From the NCBI RefSeq assembly GCF_964340395.1, contig NC_135553.1, forward strand, positions 740,001 through 804,000: DNA of 64,000 bases. Reading direction: 5' to 3'. How positions within the stretch are numbered: the stretch's first letter is position 1; each line of letters starts with the position of its first letter. Positions 51,871 through 63,767 of the stretch are shown here, one piece after another. The notes under the pieces were generated by a model. The model was not told where the DNA came from and did not search any database. It was given only the letters and a program-made list of their open reading frames with translations. The stretch is from Glandiceps talaboti. Taxonomy: Eukaryota; Hemichordata; Enteropneusta; Spengelidae. Position numbers and translations under genes: made by a program.

Positions 51871-52444
51871 TGGCATGATAAGAGTTAAAGTATATTTGTT
51901 AGATTTGACATTTCCAGGTAATTGATTGTCTCAAAAATATCAGAATGAATGCACCACCATTAGGTTTTACCTTCAGTGTTGTATTCGTACATTTACCTGA
52001 TAATAGCAAACTGTCAACACAAAGAATGTGAAGCAATGTTGGTAAAGATACATGTCATGCCAGACAATTAAAGAAGCGATGTCGGTAACATTTTTGTCAC
52101 GCCATATGATATGATAAAATGTAGCATTTTTTACAAGATTTTTACCCAGCCAGGCAACGTTTTGTTTCAGGTTTCCTGATTTTTGTTGTAAATTGATCCA
52201 TATCCCTACATGTACTTGAAGTTGATTGGTGTAGAAAGTCTCGGCATATAGACTATATGTGAGTTATAGCATAGCTGTAACAGGATGACATGATACTGAA
52301 ACTGTGTGATTGACAGTGTGAGCAGTTTCAAGCTGTGACATTAACCCACTGATTCTTACAATATCCTGTGTATTGAGAATCAACCCATACAGACAGGATG
52401 CCAATGCAGCTGCTTACCATGCAGTATAAAATGACAATAACAAA

Positions 52445-52805
52445 CTGTTGTACAGGACACAAACTGTTGTACAGGACACATCCAACAAACTATAATTCTA
52501 ATCGTGTATTTATTAATATTATACATTAAAAAAATATGTAACATATGCTCGCATGTAGTACAAAGTTATGCTTGTGTATAGTACACATACAAAAAATATA
52601 TGCTTGCATATAGTATACAATACAAAAAATACTACTCTTGCATATAGTACACATACAAAAAAAATACATATGCTTGCATATAATATACAATACAAAAAAT
52701 ACTATTCTTGCATGTAGTACACATACAAAAAAAATACATATGCTGACACTTACAAGAAATACATATGCTCGCATATAGTACACATGCAAAAAATACAATT
52801 CTTGC
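52445..52805 (+). repeat. Degenerate tandem repeat (GCTTGCATATAGTACACATA)
   Basis: A 19-bp doublet (CAAACTGTTGTACAGGACA x2 at 52441-52479) is followed by about eight units of 30-40 bp of the form GCTTGCATATAGTACACATA plus CAAAAAATAC. The Cys/Tyr-rich minus-strand open frame (52526-52798) comes from the repeat. Confidence 0.8.
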
Positions 52806-54556
52806 CTATACCACGTACATTGTTGTGGTGCTTGTGTGTGTTTCCATTACAGCAGAAGCAATGTTTTCATCTTTATCTTAAAGTATTCTTTCCTCACAAA
52901 AATAGGCATACATGTATAGTTGTGAAACTAAATCAAATATTCAAGCCATTTTTCTACTCAATTACTGCAGATGGCATTTTTCCAAATGCCTGACAAAGTA
53001 TATATTCTCTAATTTGACAATATTCATCATTTTACGTATATTATTACTCATGCTATATTAGACAAATTGGCTTGCATGTGAGTCAGTCCAAGTGTGTATT
53101 ATTTTCCAAAGGTTTCAGAATCCTTCAAATGGGGATTTTGGGACTGATTAGAAGAGTTGATTGGCAGTTGGGAAATAGTTGTCATTTTGCCCTTTGTTTT
53201 AATGGGACACTTAATTTATAGCAGAAATATATACAGTTGTACTATTACTTGATAAGTCTGTGTACATTTTTAGCCCAATCCACAATGGCTAGACAAACTA
53301 TAGGCTTGTAAAATTGTCCTCTGTGTGTATGTCTGTTCAAAACTATTTGTTTAAATTAGCAAAAAATAAATGTCCTTGTGCCAGAAAATATTCATATTAC
53401 AGCTTATTTCAATAAATACATTGGTCAGGAATATTAGCCATAACAGCCAGTGTATGGTACCAGCAAATGTTATGTTAAGTCAATGCATTACATATTAATT
53501 AATGTGAATCATAAAAAACATACAATGTACTTGTATCTCTGGTAGAGCCACATTTTTTTTTTCTAAACTGGTCTTTTTTATGACCCAAGTAACTTACAAT
53601 AGGTATCTGTGTATATTTATCAAATAATTTCATGTCGTCCATAGACTAATATTCCTTAAAACTGAAATGATATTATAACAGACATAATGCATGCCATTTG
53701 CAGGTTTTCTGATGTAATTGAATCTTGCTGAATAGCTGCCATTTTTCATAAAATTTATTGCATTGTCCACTTTGTAAAGACTCTTGTTGAATGTAATACT
53801 TGTACACTAAATAGAAATATTGGCCAGAAAGTGTCTGTTTGTTTTGTAATACAATTGACTATCACATTTACATTGAGGTGTTTGACAGCACTTTCCATCA
53901 AAGCTGTATTAACGCTGTTAACAGTTGGTATCACACAATATTGCTGTTTGGTGTAAGAAGATGAAATGGATTGAAATTCACATTACCTTTAACAAGGTTC
54001 TTTTCTCACCAATCTGTTATTATGGATGAATAGGTAAAAAGTGGTGTAAATCTCACCATATTTCCCCTGTTTTGTACTAAATTCATAAAAACCTTGTTGA
54101 AATGCAACAACAGATTTTATTAAAGTGTGTTACATAATGAAATATGTTGAGTTGTGTGACTCCATTATGTTGTCATAATTACATTTGAAACCATGGTCAA
54201 CAGGTTACATGTAATTTGCTTTAAAAATATCACACATATGTTACTTTGTAAGGAATTGCACCAAAGGTGTAGCAATGAGAAACTAGTGAATGTCTGTTAT
54301 GAATTGTGCTGGTACTGCAAATATGAAGCAGTATGTCACATTTTTTGTTTAAAACATTAACTTGTCACTGCAACATGAAACAAAGATAGTCTGAATATTA
54401 ACAAAATCAACATTCAAATACTCATTTCAAAAATTTGGATATTGAAGTGACAAGTTGGCATGGCTTGACAATATCAGCAGTTTTAGACTAATTTTGGTTA
54501 CAAATCCATGATGGAATCTATAATTTCAGTAACATTATTTTTTGTTATGTTTGTAG
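52806..54556 (+). other. Probable intron sequence upstream of the first recognised PKC exon
   Basis: No exon could be recognised. The preceding PKC exon (start of C1B, with its CxxCG and HQGMKC-type region) should lie upstream on the + strand, but I did not find it by eye anywhere in 1-54,556. Confidence 0.45.
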
Positions 54557-54685
54557 CATGTGAAATGAACGTACACAAACGATGTCGAAAACAAGTACCA
54601 AACCTTTGTGGTTCTGATCACACTGAGAGAAGGGGAAGAATAGAGTTGAAAGCTCACTTCACAAATAACAAACTACTTGTTGAAG
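54557..54685 (+). CDS. PRKCA/PRKCB-like: Conventional protein kinase C, exon with end of C1B and C1-C2 linker
   Basis: Codes for the end of the second C1 (phorbol ester/diacylglycerol-binding) domain and the linker to C2 of a conventional PKC, a membrane-recruited Ser/Thr kinase. After the first two bases, which finish a split codon, it reads [20 protein letters not shown] and continues [12 protein letters not shown]. This shows the last C1 zinc-ligand series C-x4-H-x2-C-x7-C, then the HTE-RGR linker characteristic of alpha/beta/gamma PKCs. The acceptor is TTTGTAG|CA and the donor GAAG|GTAAGA; the exon is 129 nt and ends in phase 1. It joins in frame to 59752. The open frame at 54508-54819 is this exon plus unspliced flanks and not a separate gene. 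Expression and isoform are not shown by the sequence. Confidence 0.93.
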
Positions 54686-55104
54686 GTAAGATACTCATAT
54701 TTAATTTCAATCTCATTTTGTCTCTAGAGGGCGCCCTTATAGTCAGAACATCAGTATTATTAGCATGCACCGTCCTCAAAGACAATTTAGAAACATGCGA
54801 CATAGGTAGAGCTCATTGATTTGTTGTCTCAAAATGAAAATGGTAATAACCATTGAAGTACTTATACCTGTACTATGCAGTATCTTTTGATGCACCAAAA
54901 TTTTATGTGCCCCTATCCTTTCTATGTGAAAAACCCAGTTTTAACCTACTCCAAATTTTTGTAGTGTTTTTAATTATTAGAAGGCACACTGTAGAAAGTT
55001 TTAATAAGGGATAGACATGCATTTTCTTATAATTTCTTTAGAATTTAGATATATAATTCTGGTACGGTTACTGTGTTAGAGTTGTTGAAGGGTTTATCTT
55101 GTTT

Positions 55105-55505
55105 TGCTACATAATTTGGACACTACCATATTTACATCACTGATGCAAGTTATGTGTTTTAATACATAATTTGGGCACTGCCATATTTATATCAGAGATG
55201 CAAGTTATATCTTTTGATACATAATTTGGGCACTGTCATATTTAAATCAGAGATGCAAGTTATATCTCTTGATACGTAACTTGGGCACTGCCATATTTAT
55301 ATCAGAGATGCAAGTTATACCTTTTGATACATAATTTGGGCACTGCTATACTTATGTCAGAGATGCACTAAGTTATATCTTTTAATACATAATTAGGGGA
55401 CTACTACTACTAGACATCTATACTTACGTCAGAGATGGGTGTTATATCCTTTGATACATTATTTTGCCACTTCTACTGTGTAGAGATATAAGTTGTGTCT
55501 GTTGA
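55105..55505 (+). repeat. Intronic tandem repeat, about 58 bp x 6
   Basis: Unit GATACATAATTTGGGCACTG followed by CCATATTTATATCAGAGATG and CAAGTTATATCTTTT. Copies decay toward the right end. Confidence 0.85.
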
Positions 55506-56527
55506 TGCTTCTCAAGAAACTCATTAAACATTAACCTGTAATACACAAGAACCTGGTAAATGTGCACTCATGCATTATAGCTTTTTATAGTAATACATAT
55601 CCCCAGTCGCCTTTATGCAGAAGCACTGAGTAATTTGTCAATTTTCATTATTCTTGACAACCTAGCCAATGCCAGAAAAACATTCCCAGGAAATTATTTG
55701 CCAAGATAATAAAACATGTGATGGAAAGTATTCATTTCAGCTTTATTCTACCTTTCCATCTTTTATTTTTGTTTCTCCTAGCATCATTAATTTGGTTTGT
55801 AGCTTGTATGCTTCACTTATCTGATGAATTTTTTCTGACATAATTTCATAGTTTGGTAGGTGAAATTTAACAAATTGTGACAAATTAGATTCTATTATCA
55901 AGGTTTACATAACCTTTTAGATAACCACACTTTCTGTATCTATGGTTACCAATAAACAAACATTAAGTAGTAATTATACAGTAATTACACTCATCAATCG
56001 TTCTCTTTTTAATTCAAGATTCATCTGCATGCACGATGACTTGTTACAAGTTTGTGATTAATTTGGTATAGAACAATCACTCAATGACAAATATTTAGTA
56101 ATGCAAATCCTCATTATTGCTATTGGTTAGTAGTAATTTCACAGAGGAAGATGTGATAATTGTTTGCTTTCTAGATATGAATGTAAAGTTTAATTATATG
56201 TGATGGCATTTGTGATAAGTTGGACTCCTTTTAGTGAATACATCCATCCTGTGTCGTATTTATTGCAAATCTTCCAGGGAATGTTTTCAAATATTAGCAT
56301 TGGCAGGCCATGAAAAAATGTATGCGAAATGATTGCTTGTTTTCAAGACACAAAAATATCCAACTCTCCAGTACTATGATGTTATGTTATAATGTTGTTA
56401 CATTTTTGTCTGTTCATGTATACTATAAATTTCCATATCATAATCTAATTTTGAAAGTTAATAAAGTATATTATTAAGTTATTTGTGACAGTATTTGTGA
56501 GAAGTTACATCCTATACATGTAATGTA

Positions 56528-56665
56528 TTATCCATCTATGAGATTGAGTCAATGTACATCTATGTGTATGTATTATCCATCTATGAGATTGAGTCAATGT
56601 ACATCTATGTGTATGTATTATCCATCTATGAGATTGAGTCAATGTACATCTATGTACATTTTATA
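56528..56665 (+). repeat. Intronic 45-bp tandem repeat x 3
   Basis: Three near-identical copies of TATCCATCTATGAGATTGAG followed by TCAATGTACATCTATGTGTA and TGTAT. The unit is 15 codons, which explains the short repetitive open frame here. Confidence 0.95.
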
Positions 56666-59600
56666 ATTGCTTTCAGTGATTGTCAACTGAAAGATTCCTC
56701 ATCCTTGCTGCTCTTGAATTGTTCCCCAAGAGCAATTTTGATCTGTAATCACTCATAGGGAGTGATTAAAACAGTTCCCACAAAAACGAATCTATCCATC
56801 TACAAAGATCCGGCCTATGTATTAATTGGCTATGAAATGACAATGTTTTATTCATCATTTTGAATACACACGTAGACACTTATAGTGCTCCATCATGTCA
56901 ATTACATAGGCAATGAATGTTGTTGAGAATCAGAACAATATGCCATGGCCTTGATTCAGGTAGGAAAATAGGACATTACTAACAGAAACTAAATGCTAGT
57001 TAGATCTTGAAGCTTAAAAAACTATAGGAAGGCTGTTAATGATTGCCATAAAATTGTATTAGTAACACTGGCTTTAATAGGGTACAGTTTAGTCACTCAT
57101 GAAGTAGAAAATAGAAAGGTCAAGATATGGTATGTGTGTATTCCTGTGAGACATGTACTGGACATTGTCTGACAAATTGACATTGTGAATATTAAATATT
57201 GATTATGCTGCCTAAATTATATCCCCAGAGAAAAGATTCTTGTCATTGATGTTATATTGTTAATATCATGATTCAATTTGTTAACAACTCTTAAGAAGCC
57301 ATAGCTGAGAACTACTGTTACAGTATAAATTGTCACTTAACTAGTTGGCAGGAGAGACACTGCAAAGACAACAGATTCAATGATTTTTGCAGCGTTTGAT
57401 AGAGACTTTTGATATGTGTACATAGGACACTTTCATAAAACAATACCATACCATGAGATACCTCCATTAAAATATTCATGAAGTTCTATTACTTTCAGTG
57501 TAAGAAATGTTCATAAGAAATCTGTCTCTGATTTGATAGATAGTTTGATAGAGAAAAAGTAGAAATATAAGACTGATAAGTACAGTAAGAGCTTTGTCTT
57601 TATATGTATATGTAGATACTGATCATTTGAAAGCTTCTTAGTCCTGGCATATTAGTGAAATACAGCATATGTCACAGTTCAGTTGAAGTGTCATGACCTT
57701 TGTATACAAAGACAAAGATAAGGTGTCAATGTATGAACTTGTCACATATAAATCTCATGAAAGATTCTAGGCAAGTTAAGATCTCTATTTTTAGTACACA
57801 CATATAAAATTATGCACTTGAGGTATAAAACATTTCTTCTAACCTTTGGAACTCTTTCATGTAAATTGAGGTAGCTTATGAGATGCTGTCCATTATCTGT
57901 AGTGGAAGGTCAATGTCTGATGAGGATCAAAATTTGGATGTCAAACAGAGATGTTGAGTAGAGTTGTAGGAAAAGTTTGCCCAGAATAAAAGAATAATCC
58001 TATCTAATCCTTTTGGCTCCACTGATATAATGATGATAATAATAATAGTAATAATGAATATATAATTATTTTTTTATTTATTGCCATTATGCATTATTTA
58101 AAATACTTTAGGAAAATGTTGTGATAAAAAAACAAGTTACATTACAGAAGACAAGTATTAAAACTGGTAACATATGATAAATGTAAAACTATTAAAACTA
58201 TACAATAGTTAAAAGATTATCATGACAGTGACTGAACTGCACGTGGGAAGAAACTGTTGCTGAAATGTACAGACTTGACTTTCAAAGATCAATAGTGGCG
58301 ACTAAAAGGGAGCAACAATATAGACATAATATAAGAATCAAATATTAAATATTTAAGTATTAATTATTTTCTTGTCCAACAAACACCTGTAAATAATTGT
58401 AACTTTTTTGTTATTTTTCGTTTAAGTGAAACTTAATTTTTGTGCATTGAAATATACTCCAAACCTTTACTACTGAAAATTGTCCAATCTTTTTGGTTTT
58501 CTAGCTGTATACCCCCCCCCCCCCCCCAGTATACCTCATGGTAATCATTGATGGTACTGTGTACACTGGCTTGATGTCCATGTGTAAACAGTTGTAAATC
58601 AAGTATCATTTGTTGAAAAATAAGCTTTAAATTTATGCAGTGGATTATTAGAACTAAATTTCAAAATATGGGAAAAATATTTGTTCCAGTGACATCTGCA
58701 CTGGAGCTTGTCATTTCAAGTGGTTATATATTTTGTACATTCATATCCATAGTTACCTTTAGTTGCACTTTATCTTATCATGAAGTTAGTATTCCCATGT
58801 CTGTTGATTATCATATATTTACTTCAAATTATCGTACAACTGCTTGACAGTGAAGGCTCTTGGTGCAACTGAGGACATCAACTATTTCCAAAGGCCATGG
58901 AAATAACCCCAACTCCTAGGGGGGAAAAGAGGGGGAAGGTTCCCAGGAGCCTAAACATAGCCATTAGTTAAAAGATAAGGACAATAGTTTGTTAAATTCA
59001 GGATGTTACATGTAGTGAATAATATTTGATTATAGCAATCTTTCACCAAGGGCCCGATTTTCATTATTAATGAACTGACAATTACTAGAGTTCCTAGAGT
59101 AAGTAGTAAGTGAGTAAAAATAACTTGAGTTCCTTTATGCTTTAAAACTTTCTTTCATCCATCAAATATATTTTTGTATATAGCAATGATAAATTGTAAA
59201 TTGAAGGAGACCATACCTATGAATAATACACAAGTACATCACAGAAAGAAGTTGGTAAGAGGCTAGAAAGTACATTGGAATCTATTCTGGCTTCTCTAAT
59301 TCCACCTGAATGATGGTGTCTTAGTCTTAAGAAATGTGACAGGTATGGTGCAATGAAACATGCACACTAGCCAAAGAAATATTTAATAGTTTTACCGTCC
59401 AAATAGTTAAACATTGTATTATTCAATTTTACAAAAAATGAAAACATGATGATTGATAGAGTTATAATAGAAGATTAGAAAATGCTTGTGAATGATTTGT
59501 GTATAACATTTCAGGCAATTGAGCACACTTAGTATAAGTATAGGGGCTAATGGGTTCCATCCATCTGTCCATCTCTGTCTGTATGTTCATCGATCCTAGT

Positions 59601-59751
59601 TTATCGTTGAAATTCAATTTCCTGATTGTATTATTCAATTTGACTAAAAACACTCAAAACAAACTAAACCATTAGATTGTTTTATTTACATCAGTCATTT
59701 AATTATTGGGTATGTAACTTGTAACATGTTTTCTTGATTTCTTTGTTTCAG

Positions 59752-59908
59752 TTCGAGAGGCTAGAAACCTGATTCCCATGGATCCCAATGGCTTGTCAGA
59801 TCCATATGTGAAAATTAAACTCATTCCTGATCCTGACAGTAAAACTAAAAGGAAGACAAAAACTATCAAAGCTACACTCAATCCAACTTGGAATGAAGCT
59901 TTTACCTT
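59752..59908 (+). CDS. PRKCA/PRKCB-like: Conventional protein kinase C, C2 domain exon (first half)
   Basis: First part of the C2 domain, which binds calcium and acidic phospholipid and brings the kinase to the plasma membrane. Joined to the previous exon it reads [20 protein letters not shown], then [20 protein letters not shown] and [13 protein letters not shown]. The two aspartates of calcium loop 1 (in PMDPNG and LSDPYV) are present, as are the lysine-rich beta strands ([10 protein letters not shown]) that in conventional PKCs contact phosphoinositide. This excludes novel and atypical PKCs, which lack the full aspartate set. The acceptor is TTGTTTCAG|TT and the donor ACCTT|GTAAGTAC; length is 157 nt, starting phase 1 and ending phase 2. 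The final TT is completed by C from the next exon (Phe). Confidence 0.96.
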
Positions 59909-60733
59909 GTAAGTACATAATCTATGGTGAAAAGATGTGATGTGTTATCAAAGCAATGGCTGCAAGTATGGCTGATATTTGATACAACACAACTAAGTTG
60001 GATGAGCCATTTTATATATTAAATGGCTATCAATTGTGTATTATGTATGTATTGGAATAATTAGTAATTGTGTTGCTATGACACGTCATAAATGTTAGCT
60101 GTCCTCTGAATTTGCAGAAATTCATTAAAAGGATAGTTGTGTAACCTTTAAAATGGCCATCAAATTGATTTTACCGATATCATTTTTTTAAATTTATTTT
60201 ATTTTACCGATATTATTTTTTAATGAAAATTATGTACTACTAGTCTAGGTAATATGCTATGGATGACACGTTGTCAATTTATGCATATTCAGATTGGAGA
60301 CGTTTTAAAGAAAAAGTAGTTAAATATTTTATATTGCATCAATCTGTAAAGAAAATTACATAGAAGTATGCTGCCATGGCACTTTGTTGACTATATATTG
60401 ATTATTTTATTGATTGTTATTTATTTTATATATTATGACACTTTATTTAACCCTACTCTGAACTTAGAGAAGTTTTAGTAAAAGAAATAATTGGATAAAT
60501 TTGAAAGTGGTCATCCAATAGTACACTATAATTATTTTAATATTTAAAGACAATGTATGAAGCTATGCTATGATAAATATCATGATACAGAAATTAATAC
60601 ATTGGATAGGAAAGCTTGGTTGTAGCAAGATGATCTGATATGAATTCTGTGGTATTGTCCTTTTCAAACTGACCAGACATTAAATACACTCTATCTGATG
60701 CTTTGCATTTATTTGTGACCTTTGACCTTTCAG
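59909..60733 (+). other. PRKCA/PRKCB-like: PKC intron, 825 bp
   Basis: GTAAGTAC donor and TGACCTTTCAG acceptor. AT-rich, nothing else seen in it. Confidence 0.9.
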
Positions 60734-60974
60734 CATAATTGATGAAGATGATAAGAATAGACGATTATCTGTGGAAGTGTGGGACTGGGATAGAACATCC
60801 AGAAATGATTTCATGGGGGCGCTGTCCTTTGGTGTCTCTGAATTGATTAAAACTCCAGTGGATGGATGGTTTAAGCTGTTGAACCATGATGAAGGAGAAT
60901 ATTATAATGTACCAATAACAGAGGAAGATGATGAAGAAAAAGTCAATGTGTCTCAACTCAGAAATAAGTTTGAG
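60734..60974 (+). CDS. PRKCA/PRKCB-like: Conventional protein kinase C, C2 second half and start of hinge
   Basis: After one base that completes a split Phe codon it reads [40 protein letters not shown] and [20 protein letters not shown], then an acidic [20 protein letters not shown]. The three aspartates of calcium loop 3 (WDWDR and SRND) are all present, so the calcium site looks intact. The acidic tail leads into the V3 hinge between the regulatory and kinase halves. Length is 241 nt, from phase 2 to phase 0. The donor is GAG|GTAGGG. The last 24 bases of the exon are the first unit of a 59-bp tandem repeat that continues into the intron (see 60951-61268), so the donor site is followed by several copies of itself. 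Confidence 0.96.
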
Positions 60975-61268
60975 GTAGGGTAGATATTTAGTCATGTATT
61001 ATCCCTGTGTCTCAACTCAGAAATAAGTTTGAGGTAGGGTAGATATTTAGTCATGTATTATCCCTGTGTCTCAACTCAGAATTAAGTTTGATGTAGGGTA
61101 GATATTTAGTCATGTATTATCCCTGTGTCTCAACTCAGAAATAAGTTTGAGGTAGGGTAGATATTTAGTCATGTATTATCCCTGTGTCTCAACTCAGAAT
61201 TAAGTTTGAGGTAGGGTACACATTTGATTATGTATTAAGTCTTTGTTTCAACTCAGGAAGATTTTTGG
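60951..61268 (+). repeat. 59-bp tandem repeat copying the exon end and its splice donor
   Basis: Units start at 60951, 61010, 61069, 61128, 61187 and, degraded, 61246, always 59 bases apart. Each begins TCTCAACTCAGAAATAAGTT TGAG (the last 24 exon bases), then GTAGGGTAGATATTTAGTCA TGTATTATCCCTGTG. The donor GT is therefore repeated at 60975, 61034, 61093, 61152 and 61211, with a different GGTAAG near 61267. Differences among the first five units are few (A to T in three places or fewer per unit, GAG to GAT in the third). In frame, GTA GGG TAG follows the normal exon end. Confidence 0.97.
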
Positions 61269-61487
61269 TAAGTTGCAAATAAGCCTAAATGTGTAAGTAA
61301 CTTTACTGTGACATGGTCAGACATTTCATGAACTTATGATCCTGTGTTTTACAATAAATGTACTGAACTTGATGATACTGTGCCAATGTATGAAAATAAG
61401 TACAAGTATAGTCTGTGGTAATACCAAGGATAATAAGTATACATTTTGATATAATATTATTCATGAATTATGTGTGTTTTATGACAG
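61269..61487 (+). other. PRKCA/PRKCB-like: Remainder of PKC intron
   Basis: The intron runs 60975-61487 (513 bp) and ends TTTTATGACAG. Nothing else is seen apart from the repeat in its first half. Confidence 0.85.
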
Positions 61488-61619
61488 AATAAAGCCAACG
61501 TGAATGATAAATCATTTGAAAACAGACAGCAAAGGACTGGAGCTCTAAGTAAGACAGACATCATGAGAGCAAGTGATTTCAATTTTCTGATGGTTCTTGG
61601 AAAAGGCAGCTTTGGCAAG
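61488..61619 (+). CDS. PRKCA/PRKCB-like: Conventional protein kinase C, V3 hinge and start of kinase domain
   Basis: 44 whole codons, phase 0 at both ends: NKANVNDKSFENRQQRTGAL, SKTDIMRASDFNFLMVLGKG and SFGK. The first 30 or so residues are the variable V3 hinge, the site of calpain cleavage in vertebrate PKCs. DFNFLMVLGKGSFGK opens the catalytic domain, with the ATP-binding glycine loop G-x-G-x-x-G intact. The acceptor is ATGACAG|AA and the donor CAAG|GTAATT. The next exon, with the catalytic lysine, was not found in the remaining 2.4 kb and should lie beyond the window. The hinge sequence is not informative about isoform, so I treat the gene as the invertebrate counterpart of the alpha/beta/gamma group. 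Confidence 0.95.
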
Positions 61620-61770
61620 GTAATTCATATACTTTTCTGATAATGTGCTGGATTTAGATAGTGTTCTTGGTTGGAACATGTTGTGAAATTAGACTCCTAA
61701 CTAACTTTGGATATCCTATCTGTATGTATATGACCAAAATGAGGAGAATTTTACCTTCCATAAGGGTACG

Positions 61771-61801
61771 GGAGATATTAAAAGGGGAATGTGTGTCTGT
61801 G

Positions 61802-61852
<51 letters not shown>

Positions 61853-63033
61853 ATCATCATTTTCTAAAAATCGGCTGGCTCAATTGTAATGAAATTTGGG
61901 ATATATAATCTTTAGGGTAATAGCTAGACCTGATTAGGTTTTGAGCCAAATCTGTTAATGTTTAATTAGAGAAATTTGCATATTAATGAAAACAATTAAT
62001 TACGCAATATCTTAAGACTGCAATATAATTTAGTATATTCAATTTCAATATAATTTAGTGTATTCGTTAAACATAACAAGATACATTTGTCTTATAAAAT
62101 TCGTTGATGTATCTTACAGCGTTAATGAATAATTTGCATAATTAATTATTTTTGGTAATGAGGCTATATCTTAAGAATACATACTTCAAATACAACATAA
62201 TTTAGTACATACGTTAACCATAAGAAAACACATGTCCTATCAAGTTTGTTGATGCACCATACAGTGTTAATGAATAATTTGCATAATTAATGATTTTCGG
62301 TAATTAGGCTATATCTTAAGAATACATACTTCAATTCCAATATAATTCAGTACACATGTTAACCATAACAATCACATATGTCCTGTAAAGCTTGTTGGTG
62401 TACCTTTCAGTGTTAAAAAATACTTTGCATAATTAATGATTCTTGGTAATTATGCCATATCTTATGACTGCATACTTCAATTTCAATACAATTCAGTACA
62501 TACATTAACCATAACAAATTGTGTATGTCCTATAAAGTCAGTTGATGTACCTTACAGTGTTAATGAATAATTTGCATAATTAATGATTTTCGGTAATTAG
62601 GCTATATCTTAAGACTGCATACTTCAGTTTCAATACAATTTAGGACATACGTTAACCATAACAAAGCGGATATGTTCTATAAAATCTTTTATATAGCTTA
62701 GTTTTAATGAAAAATTTGCATAATTAATGATTTTAGGTAACTAGATTGTATCTTAAAAATGCAAGCTTCAAATTTCGTATAATATGATACGTACATCAAC
62801 CATAATAATACGCACCTGTTCTATGAAGTTTGTTGCTACAACTTTTTCCTTTAATGAATATTTTGAATAATGAACAATATTCAGTAATTAAGCAGTATCA
62901 TACACTCTTACATACATTAACCTAAGAAAGCACGCTTGTCCAAAAAACAAAGCCTGTTATCAGAGTTTTTTTAGTTTAATGAGTTATTTGCATAATTAGT
63001 GATTCCCTTACGGGAATCCAGGTTTAAATCTGG
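61771..63033 (+). mobile_element. Pearl/Helentron-like non-autonomous element in a PKC intron
   Basis: Three parts occur in order. First, a left flank with GGGTACGGGAGATATTAAAA GGGGAATGTG and a (CTGT)n microsatellite (61797-61853). Next, a lead-in and about seven diverged tandem units of about 145 bp, marked by TTTGCATAATTAATGATT at 62133, 62278, 62424, 62571 and 62715, with weaker copies before and after. Last, a right end with a perfect 7-bp stem hairpin (GATTCCC-TTAC-GGGAATC, 63001-63018), then 11 bases, then CTGG and a T. Hairpin, short spacer and CTRR before T is the usual 3' end of Helitron-type elements. Microsatellite plus a core repeat of about 150 bp is the layout described for pearl-like elements of bivalves. 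The 5' end is uncertain. No coding frame. Confidence 0.65.
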
Positions 63034-63767
63034 TCATTTCTTCAAATGTTAATGTAAGGCATGATATAACTCTTTTCAAGAGAATATGTCTCTCTATGTT
63101 AAGAATTTCACTTCATAGAATATATATACATTACACTGACTGTTGTACATGTCCAGTATACTTATGAAATAAAGTCCAATGCAGATTATGTGTGGGATGG
63201 GTAATACTAAGTCATATGGTGAGAGTGTGTCCTCATGAGCAGCGCCAGTCTTAAGGCACAGTATACCACTTGAACTTCATTCTCTGTAAACTGTCGATAA
63301 ATTCAAGGACATAGACACACATCTGTTTGCAAGAGCTTTCTCTAACTTTTTACATTGATCTACTATTGTTCCTGTTCAGTGCCATAGAACATTATGTCGA
63401 ATCGGATTTTGCCGCTGTACAAATTCTTTTGATTGATTGATTGATTGATGGGTGCATGGGCCAGGCTGTCTGTCTGTCTGTCTCTGTCTCTCTGTCTGTC
63501 TCTCTGTCTCTCTGTCTGTCTCTCTGTCTGTGTTTGTATGTTTTCTATTTCTTAAAGACAGCTTGCAAGAAACAAAAAAAAAAAAATGTTCTAAACACCA
63601 ATAAAAATTCAATCTGTCTACATGTAGTCCTGCAAAGTAAAACAAATTGTCTAGCAAAGTAAAGTTCTTGTACCTCCTACAGTTGGTATTGTCATAGCCA
63701 AGGTATCTTATATTTAACATAAAAGTTGTTATGCTTGGCAAAATCAATGTGTAACCCAATAACATGT
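63034..63767 (+). other. Intronic sequence with TCTG/TCTC microsatellite
   Basis: A (GATT)n run at 63430-63448 and a mixed TCTG/TCTC tract at 63468-63533. The 129-codon minus-strand frame at 63376-63765 spans the tract and has no domain outside it. Confidence 0.7.

Larger units (their letters stand above)
54686..59751 (+). other. PRKCA/PRKCB-like: PKC intron of about 5.1 kb
   Basis: Bounded by GTAAGA and TTGTTTCAG. It contains the roughly 58-bp repeat at 55105-55500, the 45-bp repeat at 56530-56665 and a C-run at 58510-58527. The small open frames inside (58635-58847, 59462-59653) have no recognisable domain. Confidence 0.85.

Noticed and set aside
54508-54819. Apparent 103-codon gene beginning [12 protein letters not shown]
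   Set aside because: Only the middle part (54557-54685) is coding. The start lies in the preceding intron and the tail reads through a splice donor into the next intron.
63376-63765. 129-codon minus-strand open frame
   Set aside because: Spans the TCTG/TCTC microsatellite (Asp-Arg-Glu-Thr repeats) and has no recognisable domain on either side.
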